The notes beneath the pieces are model-generated. The model saw nothing but the letters and a program-made list of their open reading frames with translations, was not told where the DNA came from and did no database searches. A program made the translations under genes and the position numbers. Below are positions 16,835-24,701 of a DNA stretch of 64,000 bases, in pieces (the stretch's first letter is position 1; each line of letters opens with the position of its first letter). This stretch comes from Allobosea lupini (GTDB lineage: Bacteria; Pseudomonadota; Alphaproteobacteria; Rhizobiales; Beijerinckiaceae), in contig NZ_FOAN01000001.1 of the NCBI RefSeq assembly GCF_900109525.1, positions 682,001 through 746,000 on the forward strand, read 5' to 3'.

Positions 16835-16858
16835 CGTTATATTCGACTGCACATAGCG
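16835..16858. promoter_or_regulatory. ModE operator upstream of modA
   Basis: CGTTATAT-N8-ACATAGCG. The left half is identical to the E. coli modA ModE half-site and the right half differs from its ACATAACG at one base, with the same 8-base spacing. It ends 24 bp before the modA ATG and lies between modA and the broken mop gene, so it could control both. Confidence 0.85.
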
Positions 16859-16882
16859 ACAGCAACCGCAGCGAGCGCCGTC

Positions 16883-17701
16883 ATGTCATCGAACCGTCGA
16901 AACGCGGGCTTCGGCTTCCTGGGGTTCACCGCCGCGCTGCTGATCGGCGTCTCTTCCTTCACCGGCCCGGCCCTCGCCCAGAGCAAGGAGCTGGTGGTCT
17001 TCGCCGCCGCGAGCCTGAAGACCGCGCTCGACGAGGCCGCGGCCAACTGGGTCAAGGAAAGCGGCAAGCCGGCGCCGAAGATTTCCTATGCGGCGAGCAA
17101 CGCGCTGGCGAAGCAGCTCGAACAGGGCGCGCCAGCCGATCTCTTCCTCTCGGCCGATCTCGACTGGATGGACTACGCCCAGCAGAAGAACCTGATCGTC
17201 AAGGAGAGCCGGGTCAGCCTGCTCGCCAACCGGATCGCGCTGATTGCGCCGTCCGACGCCAAGACCACGGTAACCCTGGCGCCGGGCATCGACCTCTCCG
17301 CCGCACTGGGCGAGAGCCGGCTCGCCATGGGCAATGTCGATTCGGTGCCGGCCGGCAAATACGGCAAGGCGGCGCTGGAGAAGCTCGGCGGCTGGGACAA
17401 GGTCAAGGACAAGATCGCGCAGGCCGACAATGTCCGCGCCGCGCTTCTGCTGGTCTCGCGCGGCGAAGCGCCGCTCGGCATCGTCTACACCACCGACGCC
17501 GCCGCCGACCCGAAAGTCAAGGTGATCGCGACCTTCCCTGAGGATACGCACCCGCCGATCGTCTACCCGGTCGCGATCACCAAGGATTCGGCCAATCCCG
17601 ACGCGCAGGGCTTCCTCATCTATCTGCGCGGCAACGGCGCCAAAGCCAGCTTCGAGAAGCAGGGCTTCACGGTCCTGAACAAGCCCGCTTCCTCATCGTG
17701 A
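16883..17701 (+). CDS. modA: molybdate ABC transporter, periplasmic binding protein
   Basis: ModA, 272 residues, captures molybdate or tungstate in the periplasm for the ModBC importer. A signal peptide (residues 1 to about 32, ending GPALAQ) precedes the mature start KELVVFAAASLKTALDEA. The oxyanion-binding Ser/Ala loops AAASLK and YAASNALAKQLEQGAPADLFLSAD are typical, and so is GNVDSVPAGKYGKAALE. The ATG at 16883 is chosen over the in-frame TTG at 16823 because the ModE box would otherwise lie inside the coding region. It is first in modABC, overlapping modB by GTGA. Confidence 0.95.
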   Translation: MSSNRRNAGFGFLGFTAALLIGVSSFTGPALAQSKELVVFAAASLKTALDEAAANWVKESGKPAPKISYAASNALAKQLEQGAPADLFLSADLDWMDYAQQKNLIVKESRVSLLANRIALIAPSDAKTTVTLAPGIDLSAALGESRLAMGNVDSVPAGKYGKAALEKLGGWDKVKDKIAQADNVRAALLLVSRGEAPLGIVYTTDAAADPKVKVIATFPEDTHPPIVYPVAITKDSANPDAQGFLIYLRGNGAKASFEKQGFTVLNKPASSS

Positions 17702-18396
17702 GCGACTGGCTGTCCCCGGAGGAGTGGACGGCCGTCCGCCTCAGCCTGATCGTTGCCACCACCGCCATGCTGGCGAGCCTACCCTTGGGGCTCGCGATCG
17801 CTTGGCTGCTGGCGCGCGGGCGCTTCTGGGGCAAGTCGCTGCTCGACGCCGTCATCCACCTGCCGCTGATCCTGCCGCCGGTCGTCACCGGCTATCTCCT
17901 GCTGATCGGCTTTGGCCGTCGTGGGCCGATCGGCCAGTTCCTCCATGACTGGTTCGGCATCGTCCTGTCCTTCCGCTGGACGGGGGCGGCGCTGGCCTGC
18001 GCGGTGATGGGCTTTCCGCTGATGGTCCGGGCGATCCGGCTTTCGATCGAGGCGATCGACCGCAAGCTCGAGGATGCGGCCGGAACGCTCGGCGCCGGTC
18101 CGTTCTGGGTGTTCCTGACGGTGACGCTGCCGCTCGCGCTGCCCGGCATCCTCGCCGGGATGATCCTGTGCTTTGCCAAGGCGATGGGCGAGTTCGGCGC
18201 AACCATCACCTTTGTCTCCAACATCCCCGGCGAGACGCAGACCCTGCCCTCGGCAATCTACACGTTCACGCAGGTGCCCAATGGCGATGCCGGTGCGATG
18301 CGGCTGACCCTGATCTCGATCGCGATCTCGGTGGCGGCGCTGTTCGCTTCGGAGTTCCTGGCGCGATTGGTCGGCCGGCGGATCGCAGTCGAATGA
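17698..18396 (+). CDS. modB: molybdate ABC transporter permease
   Basis: ModB, 232 residues, five predicted membrane helices, the inner-membrane channel of the molybdate importer. It carries the ABC-permease EAA loop (IEAIDRKLEDAAGTLGAGPFWVFLTVTLPLALPGI) near residues 115-150, and the KAMGEFGATITFVSNIPGETQTLP segment characteristic of ModB. The GTG start overlaps the modA stop and its own stop overlaps the modC ATG, so the operon is translationally coupled. Confidence 0.95.
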   Translation: MSDWLSPEEWTAVRLSLIVATTAMLASLPLGLAIAWLLARGRFWGKSLLDAVIHLPLILPPVVTGYLLLIGFGRRGPIGQFLHDWFGIVLSFRWTGAALACAVMGFPLMVRAIRLSIEAIDRKLEDAAGTLGAGPFWVFLTVTLPLALPGILAGMILCFAKAMGEFGATITFVSNIPGETQTLPSAIYTFTQVPNGDAGAMRLTLISIAISVAALFASEFLARLVGRRIAVE

Positions 18397-19484
18397 GCGC
18401 CATTATCGAAGTTTCCGTGGCGCACCGGCTGGGCGCCTTCACGCTCGATGCAAGCTTCACCTCGGACGGGCGCCTGACGGCGCTGTTCGGCCGCTCCGGC
18501 TCGGGCAAGACTTCGCTGGTCAACGTGATCTCCGGCCTGATCCGGCCGCAAGCGGGCCGCGTCGTCATCGACGGGCGGGTGATGGTCGACAGCGCCGCCG
18601 GCATTTTTGTGCCGAAGCACAAGCGCCGCATCGGCTACGTATTCCAGGAAGCGCGGCTATTCCCGCATCTCTCCGTCAGGCAGAACCTGCTCTATGGCCG
18701 CTGGTTCGCGCCGAAGGCCGAGGATGGCGGCAGCACGCTCGACGACGTGCTCGACCTGCTCGGCATCGGCCATCTGCTTGAACGGCAGCCCGGCGGGCTC
18801 TCCGGCGGCGAGAAGCAGCGCGTCGCGATCGGCCGGGCGCTGCTGGCCAAGCCTCGGCTGCTGCTGATGGACGAGCCGCTCGCCTCGCTGGACGAGCAAC
18901 GCAAGGCCGAGATCCTGCCTTACATCGAGCGCCTGCGCGACGGCTTCGGCATCCCGATCGTCTATGTCTCGCATTCCATCGCCGAGGTGGCCCGGCTCGC
19001 CACCCATCTCGTCATCCTCGAGCAGGGCAAGGTCTCGATGAGCGGGCCGACCGCCGAATTGATGTCGCGCCCCGACGTTCCGATCCTGTCGGCCGCACCC
19101 GAAGCCGGCGCAATCCTCGAGGCGCGCGTGCTGCGCCATGAGCCGGAGCACGGCCTGACGGTCCTGGAGACTGCGGCGGGGCCCTTGCAGATCGCCCGGC
19201 GCAATTTGCCGGAAAGGACGGCGCTGCGTGTGCACATCCTCGCTAGCGACGTGATGCTGAGCCTGAAGCCGCTCGACGGGATCAGCGCGCTCAACGTCCT
19301 GCCCGGACGGGTCTCGGCGATCGGGGCGCCTCACGGCGATGGTGGCGCGCTGGAAGTCAGGCTCGACTGCGATGGCGTCGGCCTTCTCGCCCGCCTCACC
19401 GTGAAGTCGGCCGAGCAATTGCGGCTGGTGCCCGGCAGCCCGGTCTATGCGGTGATCAAGAGCGTCTCGATCGACACGCCGTGA
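18393..19484 (+). CDS. modC: molybdate ABC transporter ATP-binding protein
   Basis: ModC, 363 residues, powers molybdate import. Walker A is GRSGSGKTS (about residues 31-39), the Q-loop VFQEARLFPHLSV, the signature LSGGEKQRVAIGRALL, Walker B LLLMDEPLASLDEQ and the switch His in VSHS. Residues 290-360 form a C-terminal Mop/TOBE domain (SALNVLPGRVSAIG... VGLLARLTVKSAEQL) that binds molybdate and gives feedback inhibition. The ATG overlaps the modB stop. It converges with modE, four bases apart. Confidence 0.95.
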   Translation: MSAIIEVSVAHRLGAFTLDASFTSDGRLTALFGRSGSGKTSLVNVISGLIRPQAGRVVIDGRVMVDSAAGIFVPKHKRRIGYVFQEARLFPHLSVRQNLLYGRWFAPKAEDGGSTLDDVLDLLGIGHLLERQPGGLSGGEKQRVAIGRALLAKPRLLLMDEPLASLDEQRKAEILPYIERLRDGFGIPIVYVSHSIAEVARLATHLVILEQGKVSMSGPTAELMSRPDVPILSAAPEAGAILEARVLRHEPEHGLTVLETAAGPLQIARRNLPERTALRVHILASDVMLSLKPLDGISALNVLPGRVSAIGAPHGDGGALEVRLDCDGVGLLARLTVKSAEQLRLVPGSPVYAVIKSVSIDTP

Positions 19485-19488
19485 GGGT

Positions 19489-19887
19489 TCAGGCCTTCTC
19501 CCCGGGCTCGCGCACTGGAGCCTTCGGCGAGACTGCCGCACGCAGCGCAGCGATCTCCGCCGCCCCTGCCTCCAACGCCTTCGCCTCGATGGCGCGATAG
19601 TTCGCGACGATCTCGCGGCCGAGCGGCGTCAGATGCGCGCCGCCGCCCTTCGCTCCGCCAGGCTGGGCCTCGACCAGTGGTGAGCGGAAGATGCGGTTGA
19701 GATCGTCGACCAGCAGCCAGGCACGGCGATAGGACATCTTCATCGAGCGGCCGGCGGCGGAGATCGAGCCGGTCTCGCCGATCGCCTCCAGCAGCTGCAC
19801 CTTGCCGGGGCCGAGGCGCCCGCCCGGCGTGAAGTCGAGCCGGAAGCTGAAGCGCATCTCGGGCAGGGACTGGTCAGCCTTCGACAA
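19489..19887 (-). CDS. ModE-type DNA-binding protein lacking the sensor domain
   Basis: A 132-residue protein equal to the N-terminal winged helix of ModE. RLGPGKVQLLEAIGETGSISAAGRSMKMSYRRAWLLVDDLN is the LysR-like helix-turn-helix, followed by PLVEAQPGGAKGGGAHLTPLGREIVANYR. The two Mop domains that sense molybdate in E. coli ModE (about 260 residues) are absent. The start is TTG at 19887, supported by GGAGGG six bases upstream; an in-frame ATG is at 19857. With the ModE box before modA it is probably the repressor of modABC. How it senses molybdate is unclear. Confidence 0.88.
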   Translation of the reverse strand: MSKADQSLPEMRFSFRLDFTPGGRLGPGKVQLLEAIGETGSISAAGRSMKMSYRRAWLLVDDLNRIFRSPLVEAQPGGAKGGGAHLTPLGREIVANYRAIEAKALEAGAAEIAALRAAVSPKAPVREPGEKA

Positions 19888-19914
19888 GGTCGGCCCTCCG
19901 CGGTTGCGCAGCGC

Positions 19915-20550
19915 TCAATAGAGCCGCGTGCGGTAGCCTTCTTCCATGGTGGCGTCGGCCTGGACGGCATCGATCGCCCTGGTCTGCTCGGCGACGATGC
20001 GGCCGAGCGTCGGGAAGCTCGCGCGCTCGACCTGCGATCCTTGCGCCCAGAGCTTCGAGCGGATCAGCGCCTTGCCGCAATGGAAGTAGGCTTCGTCGAC
20101 CTCGACGATCAGGCCGAGCTTCGGCGCCTTGTCCTGCATCGCCAGGGGTTGGAGCAGAGCGGCGTCGGTGGTCATCCGCGCCCTGCCGTTGACGCGCAGG
20201 GTCTCATTGATGCCCGGCACGAAGAAGACCAGGCCGACACCAGGCGCACTCAGCACATTGCCGAGGGAATCGACCCGGTTGTTGCCGCGCCGGTCGGGGA
20301 TCAGCAACGTCCGCTCGTCGAGCACCTGGACGAAGCCCGGTCCGTCACCGCGCGGACTGGCATCCGCCCTGCCCTCGCTGTCGGCGCTGGCCAGCACGAG
20401 GAAGGGCGATAGCGCGATGAAATCGCGGCAAAACCGGTCGAGCCGGTCGAGCACCTTCTTCTGGGCCAGCGGGTGCACTTCGCCGACGAGCGCGCGCAGT
20501 TGGGCAGCGTCATCGACAGACGTGTCCGGCTTCTCGCTGATCGCGCTCAT
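19915..20550 (-). CDS. pyridoxamine 5'-phosphate oxidase-family flavoprotein
   Basis: A 211-residue split-barrel flavin-binding protein of the PPOX-like superfamily, most like the MSMEG_1061-type subgroup. Indicators are SPFLVLASADSEGRADASPRGDGPGFVQVLDERTLLIPDRRGNNRVDSL and the VGLVFFVPGINETLRVNGRARM strand. It is probably an FMN (or F420)-dependent reductase of unknown substrate. The ATG at 20550 has GGAGACAAAAA directly upstream. It follows modE on the same strand with a 27-bp gap on the far side, so it may read into modE. Confidence 0.82.
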   Translation of the reverse strand: MSAISEKPDTSVDDAAQLRALVGEVHPLAQKKVLDRLDRFCRDFIALSPFLVLASADSEGRADASPRGDGPGFVQVLDERTLLIPDRRGNNRVDSLGNVLSAPGVGLVFFVPGINETLRVNGRARMTTDAALLQPLAMQDKAPKLGLIVEVDEAYFHCGKALIRSKLWAQGSQVERASFPTLGRIVAEQTRAIDAVQADATMEEGYRTRLY

Positions 20551-20636
20551 TTTTTGTCTCCGCAGGCATGCCAGCCGAGCCGGCGAAGCAGCCATAACAT
20601 GCCTTCGAATGCTGCCGAAGCCTCACCGCACAACCT

Positions 20637-21464
20637 CTAGGTGATGCGCCGGACGCTGTCCGCGATCTCCTGCGGCTCGAACAGGCGTTTCCAGTCCGGC
20701 CGGAGGATCGTTTCCTTGCCGAAGACGATCGCCTTGTTGCAGGCGTCCGAGAACACGCCCTGGACCTCGCCGAAAGTCACCGCCGCGAGGATGTTCATAT
20801 GGCCGAGCAGGAAGTCGCGCGCCGCCTCGCGCGGCACGCCGCGGGCGATCGCCTCCTCCATCGCCTCGCGCATCGCATCGAGCAAGGTGGCGCAGACGGT
20901 TTCCGAGAGGCCGGGCTCCAGGATCGCCATCTGCTCGACGGTGACGCGGTGCGAGCGCATCACCGGTGCCCAGATCGCCCGCGCCACCTCCTCGCCGAGG
21001 GCGTAGTGCGCCTCCGGCCCCTGCATCAGCGCGTTGACGATGTGCTGCTTGGCCGCAACGCCGCCGAAATGGTCGGCCCGCGCCGCCTCCTCGGTCTCGT
21101 CATTGAAGATCGGCGGGTGGCAGGGATGGGTAACGAAATAGGTGATGTCGGCCCGCTCGGGGAGATGGCCGGCATGCGGTGCCGCGGCGTCGAGGATGAC
21201 GACGATCGTCCCGGCCGCGAGCTTCGGCACGAGGCCGGCCGCCACCGCGCCGACAGCGGTATCGGGCACCGCGAGGATCACGACTTCGGCCCCCGCGATC
21301 GCGGCCTCCGGCTCGATGGAGGCCGCACCGAAGGCTTCACGGATGCGATCCTGGCCAGCCGGGCTGATCTCGACATGGCGGGTCTCGAAGCGCGAGCGCG
21401 CGAGATTGCAGCCGAGGCGCATGCCCATCTTGCCGCCGGCACCGAACAGTGCGACCACCGTCAT
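20637..21464 (-). CDS. NAD(P)-binding oxidoreductase, PGDH_C-type
   Basis: A 275-residue dehydrogenase with an N-terminal Rossmann domain (VVALFGAGGKMGMRLGCNLARS) and a helical C-terminal domain like the PGDH_C family (phosphogluconate-dehydrogenase-related). The blocks YFVTHPCHPPIFNDE, MQGPEAHYALGEEVARAIWAPVMRSHRVTVEQMAILEPGLSETVCATLL and GHMNILAAV are typical of small sugar-acid dehydrogenases in this group. The start at 21464 has GGAGG six bases upstream; a second in-frame ATG at 21470 abuts that Shine-Dalgarno. It is divergent from the CoA-transferase operon and may belong to the same catabolic island. Substrate unknown. Confidence 0.82.
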   Translation of the reverse strand: MTVVALFGAGGKMGMRLGCNLARSRFETRHVEISPAGQDRIREAFGAASIEPEAAIAGAEVVILAVPDTAVGAVAAGLVPKLAAGTIVVILDAAAPHAGHLPERADITYFVTHPCHPPIFNDETEEAARADHFGGVAAKQHIVNALMQGPEAHYALGEEVARAIWAPVMRSHRVTVEQMAILEPGLSETVCATLLDAMREAMEEAIARGVPREAARDFLLGHMNILAAVTFGEVQGVFSDACNKAIVFGKETILRPDWKRLFEPQEIADSVRRIT

Positions 21465-21539
21465 CGTCATCCTCCCTAGTCCACGCGTCCGTTGCCGACG
21501 TTCTCCGACAAGCTCGCAGGCCGACGGCAAGTGCTCAAG

Positions 21540-21675
21540 CCCTCTCCCCGCTTGCGGTAGGGAGGGTCGGGTGGGGGCAATGCCGCTCGGCACTGGACTG
21601 GAAGACGTCCCGAACCTGCTTTCCGGCCCCCCATCCCTGCCCCTTCCCCGGCGCAAGCGGGGGGACGGGGATGCG
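21540..21675. repeat. intergenic palindromic repeat with CCCCGCTTGCG ends
   Basis: The ends are an 11-bp inverted pair (CCCCGCTTGCG at 21546-21556; CGCAAGCGGGG at 21652-21662). The interior is pyrimidine-rich (GGCCCCCCATCCCTGCCCC). The type is common between genes in GC-rich alphaproteobacteria. It fills most of the 362-bp gap between the PGDH_C-type gene and the CoA-transferase gene; the rest of the gap holds the GntR operator at 21741. Confidence 0.65.
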
Positions 21676-21740
21676 TGTCGCGTTCAAGCGATCACTTTGA
21701 CGCCGAACCGCCCCCCGGCGGATGCATGGCCTGCTTGCCA

Positions 21741-21756
21741 ATCTTGCATGCAAGAT
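21741..21756. promoter_or_regulatory. GntR/FCD operator candidate 1
   Basis: ATCTTGCATGCAAGAT, a perfect 16-bp palindrome 70 bp before the CoA-transferase start. Its core CTTGCATGCAAG differs by one base from the palindrome in front of the regulator gene at 25480-25501. Confidence 0.7.
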
Positions 21757-21826
21757 GGCATCAAAGATTGACGCCTCGTGAGGTTGACGGGATAGTCGGC
21801 GCCCTTGTCACCCCTTCCGGATCATC

Positions 21827-23020
21827 ATGCCCCGCCCGACGCCGTCCACCGCCCTCGAACGCCTGCGCGTGCTCGACCTGACGCGCGTGCGCGCCGGGCC
21901 GACCTGCTCCCGCATCTTTGCCGATTTCGGCGCGGACGTGATCAAGATCGAAAGCCCGCCGGGGCTCGATCCGAACGAGAACATGAGCGGGCCGCGGCAT
22001 GGCTACGACATGCAGAACCTGCACCGCAACAAGCGCTCGCTGACGCTCAACCTGAAGAAGGAGCCGGCCAAGGCGATCCTGCGCAAGCTGATCGCCGATG
22101 CCGACCTCCTGGTCGAGAACTTCCGGCCCGACGTGAAGGAGCGACTCGGCCTCGATTTCGAGACGCTGCATGCGCTCAATCCGCGCCTGATCCTGGTCTC
22201 GATCTCGGGCTTCGGCCAGAGCGGGCCCTATCGCCTGCGCGCCGGCTTCGACCAGATCGCCCAGGGCATGGGCGGGATGATGTCGGTCACCGGTCTGCCC
22301 GGCCAGGGGCCGGTGCGCGCCGGCATCGCCGTTGCCGATTCGGCCGCCGGGCTCTATGGCGCGATCGGCGCGCTGGTCGCGCTGCAGGAGCGCGCCGTCT
22401 CGGGCAAGGGGCAGTGGGTGCAGACCTCGCTGCTCGAAGCGCAGATCGGCATGATGGACTTCCAGGTCGCGCGCTATCTGGTCGAGGGCAAGGTGCCGCC
22501 GCAGGCTGGCAACGACCACCCCTATGCGACGCCGATGGGCGTCTATGCGACGCGCGACGGCCATATCAATCTCGGCGTCGGCGCCGAGGGGCACTGGCGC
22601 TCCTTCTGCGGCGCGCTCGGCCGGCCCGAGCTCGCGACCGATCCGCGCTATGACAATATGGAGAAGCGCTTCGCGGCGCGGCCGGAACTGCGCGCGCTGC
22701 TCGAGGAGATCATGTCGACGCAGGACAGCGCCTATTGGCTCGACGCCTGCGAGAAGGCCTCCGTGCCGGCTGGGCCGATCTATGCGGTCGATGCCGTGTT
22801 CGATGATCCGCAGGTGCAGCACCTTGGCATCGCGCAGCCGGTCCGGCATCCCAAGCTCGGCGAGATCCGCGTCGTCGGCGAGCCGGTCAACCTGTCGCGT
22901 ACGCCGTCCAGCATCGCGACGCCGACGCCGGACGCCGGCGACCACAATCTCGAAATCCTCACCGAGCTCGGCTTCGACGAGGCGGCCATTGCCAGCCTCA
23001 AGGCCGAAGGCGCGATCTGA
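21827..23020 (+). CDS. CaiB/BaiF (class III) CoA-transferase
   Basis: A 397-residue CoA-transferase of the formyl-CoA transferase family. It moves CoA between carboxylic acids through an aspartyl-CoA intermediate. The catalytic Asp is Asp171 in GIAVADSAAGLYGA, equivalent to Asp169 of formyl-CoA transferase. The N-terminal LRVLDLTRVRAGPTCSRIFADFGADVIKIE, the DLLVENFRPDV block and the SISGFGQSGP loop are all present. It starts a three-gene operon with a crotonase (10 bp downstream) and a beta-hydroxyacid dehydrogenase. The acid substrate is unknown; it is probably imported by the TRAP system of this island. Confidence 0.92.
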   Translation: MPRPTPSTALERLRVLDLTRVRAGPTCSRIFADFGADVIKIESPPGLDPNENMSGPRHGYDMQNLHRNKRSLTLNLKKEPAKAILRKLIADADLLVENFRPDVKERLGLDFETLHALNPRLILVSISGFGQSGPYRLRAGFDQIAQGMGGMMSVTGLPGQGPVRAGIAVADSAAGLYGAIGALVALQERAVSGKGQWVQTSLLEAQIGMMDFQVARYLVEGKVPPQAGNDHPYATPMGVYATRDGHINLGVGAEGHWRSFCGALGRPELATDPRYDNMEKRFAARPELRALLEEIMSTQDSAYWLDACEKASVPAGPIYAVDAVFDDPQVQHLGIAQPVRHPKLGEIRVVGEPVNLSRTPSSIATPTPDAGDHNLEILTELGFDEAAIASLKAEGAI

Positions 23021-23030
23021 AAGGCATCAG

Positions 23031-23813
23031 ATGAACGACGAAATCCTCTACGACGTCGCCGATGGCGTCGGCACGGTCACGCTCAACCGGCCGCAGGCGC
23101 GCAATGCCCTGACCTTCGCCATGTATGAGGGGCTGGCCGAGATCCTCGGCAATCCCGAGAAGCACGGCGCGCCGAAGGTGTTCGTGGTGACGGGCGCCGG
23201 CGAGAAGGCCTTCGCCGCCGGAACAGACATCTCGCAGTTCCGCGAGTTCAAGACGGCCGAGGACGCCCTCGCCTATGAGAACCGGATCGAGCGGGTGATC
23301 ACCACGATCGAGAGCTGCCCGGTGCCGACGATCGCAGCGATCGCCGGCGCGGTCACCGGTGGCGGCGCGGCGATCGCCTGCGCCTGCGACCTTCGGATCG
23401 CAACGCAATCGGCCCGCTTCGGCTTCCCGGTGGCGCGCACGCTCGGCAACTGCCTGTCGATGGCGAACTATGCTCGGCTCGCCAGCCTGCTCGGCCCGGC
23501 CCGCGTCAAGGACATCATCTTCACCGCGAGGCTGGTCGAGGCTGAGGAGGGCCATCGCATCGGCCTCTACAACGAGCTCGTCGCCGACCATGCCGCGCTG
23601 ATGGCGCGGGTGAAGGAGCTGGCGGAGACGATCCGCGGCCACGCGCCGCTGACGATGCGTGCCACCAAGGAGGCACTGCGCCGGCTCACGGCGGCGACGA
23701 GCGCTCATGTCGAAGGCGATGACCTCGTCACCCTCTGCTATACCAGCGCCGATTTCCGCGAGGGCATGGAAGCCTTCCTCGGCAAGCGCACGCCGAACTG
23801 GCAAGGCAAATGA
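23031..23813 (+). CDS. crotonase-superfamily enzyme lacking both hydratase glutamates
   Basis: A 260-residue enoyl-CoA hydratase/isomerase-family protein. The fold markers are present: TLNRPQARNALTFAMY, GEKAFAAGTDISQF (first oxyanion-hole strand), GAVTGGGAAIACACDLRIA and RIGLYNELV. At the position of catalytic Glu144 of rat enoyl-CoA hydratase (GGGCELA) this protein has Ala (GGGAAIA). At Glu164 (GQPE) it has Val (GFPV). A standard hydration reaction is therefore unlikely. Isomerase, decarboxylase, hydrolase or retro-aldol chemistry on an acyl-CoA is possible. It is coupled to the next gene by an ATGA overlap. Confidence 0.9.
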   Translation: MNDEILYDVADGVGTVTLNRPQARNALTFAMYEGLAEILGNPEKHGAPKVFVVTGAGEKAFAAGTDISQFREFKTAEDALAYENRIERVITTIESCPVPTIAAIAGAVTGGGAAIACACDLRIATQSARFGFPVARTLGNCLSMANYARLASLLGPARVKDIIFTARLVEAEEGHRIGLYNELVADHAALMARVKELAETIRGHAPLTMRATKEALRRLTAATSAHVEGDDLVTLCYTSADFREGMEAFLGKRTPNWQGK

Positions 23814-24694
23814 GCGAGACCATCGGCTTCATCGGCCTCGGGCTGATGGGCGCGGGCTTCTGCAAGCGCCTGATCGCGACCGGCCGCAGCGTCGTCGGCT
23901 ACGATCTCGACCCGGCCCGGCGGGCTGAAGCCGAAGCGCTCGGCGTCGTCCTCGCCGCCTCGCCTGCCGAGGTGGCCGAGCGCGCCAATCCCGTCTGCAT
24001 CGCGGTGACCACCACCAAGGCGGTGCAGGCCGTGGTCAGCGGCGACGGCGGCATCCTCTCGGCGAAGCTGCAGCTAGGCGCCATCGTCATCGATTTCTCG
24101 ACCACAGAGATCGGCGTGACCAAGGCGCTCGCGGCAGCGCTGGCGGAAGCCGGCATCGGCTTCATCGACGCGCCTGTCTCGGGCGGCCCGCCGGCGGCTG
24201 AGGCCGGCAAGCTCGCAATCATGGCCGGCGGCGCGCCCGAGATGATCGCCGCGGTGCGGCCATTGGCGGAGAGCCTCGGTCTCTTCACCCATATGGGCGC
24301 GGTCGGCGCCGGCCAGGCGACCAAGCTGGTCAACCAGGCACTGTGCCTGACCAACTACGTAGTCGTGGCGGAATCGCTGCGGCTGGCCGAAGCCTATGGC
24401 GTCGACGCCGGCAAGATCCCGGCCGCGCTGGCACCCGGCCTCGGCAATTCGGCGGTGCTGCAGGCGATGATGCCGCGCATGGTCGCACGCGACTTCGCGC
24501 CGAAGGGCTATGCCCGGCAGGTGCTGAAGGACTTAGAAATGCTGATGGAGGCCGGGCGCGAGCAGCATCTGGCCATGCCGATGGTCGCGCAGGCGACGAC
24601 GCTTTATCGGATGCTGGTCGCGCAGGGCGATAGCGAACTCGACGCGATCGCGGTGCTGAAGCTGCTGCCGGAGGTTGAGCAGCCCTCTCACTGA
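23810..24694 (+). CDS. beta-hydroxyacid dehydrogenase (3-hydroxyisobutyrate DH family)
   Basis: A 294-residue NAD(P)-dependent dehydrogenase of the 3-hydroxyisobutyrate/tartronate-semialdehyde reductase family. The Rossmann loop is GFIGLGLMGAGF (residues 5-16), the substrate loop DAPVSGGPPAAEAGKL, and the catalytic Lys is Lys172 in GAGQATKLVNQ. The helical C-terminal domain has KGYARQVLKDLEMLMEAG. It is the last gene of the CoA-transferase operon, converging with the GntR regulator gene 7 bp downstream. Confidence 0.92.
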   Translation: MSETIGFIGLGLMGAGFCKRLIATGRSVVGYDLDPARRAEAEALGVVLAASPAEVAERANPVCIAVTTTKAVQAVVSGDGGILSAKLQLGAIVIDFSTTEIGVTKALAAALAEAGIGFIDAPVSGGPPAAEAGKLAIMAGGAPEMIAAVRPLAESLGLFTHMGAVGAGQATKLVNQALCLTNYVVVAESLRLAEAYGVDAGKIPAALAPGLGNSAVLQAMMPRMVARDFAPKGYARQVLKDLEMLMEAGREQHLAMPMVAQATTLYRMLVAQGDSELDAIAVLKLLPEVEQPSH

Positions 24695-24701
24695 CCTGCG
24701 A

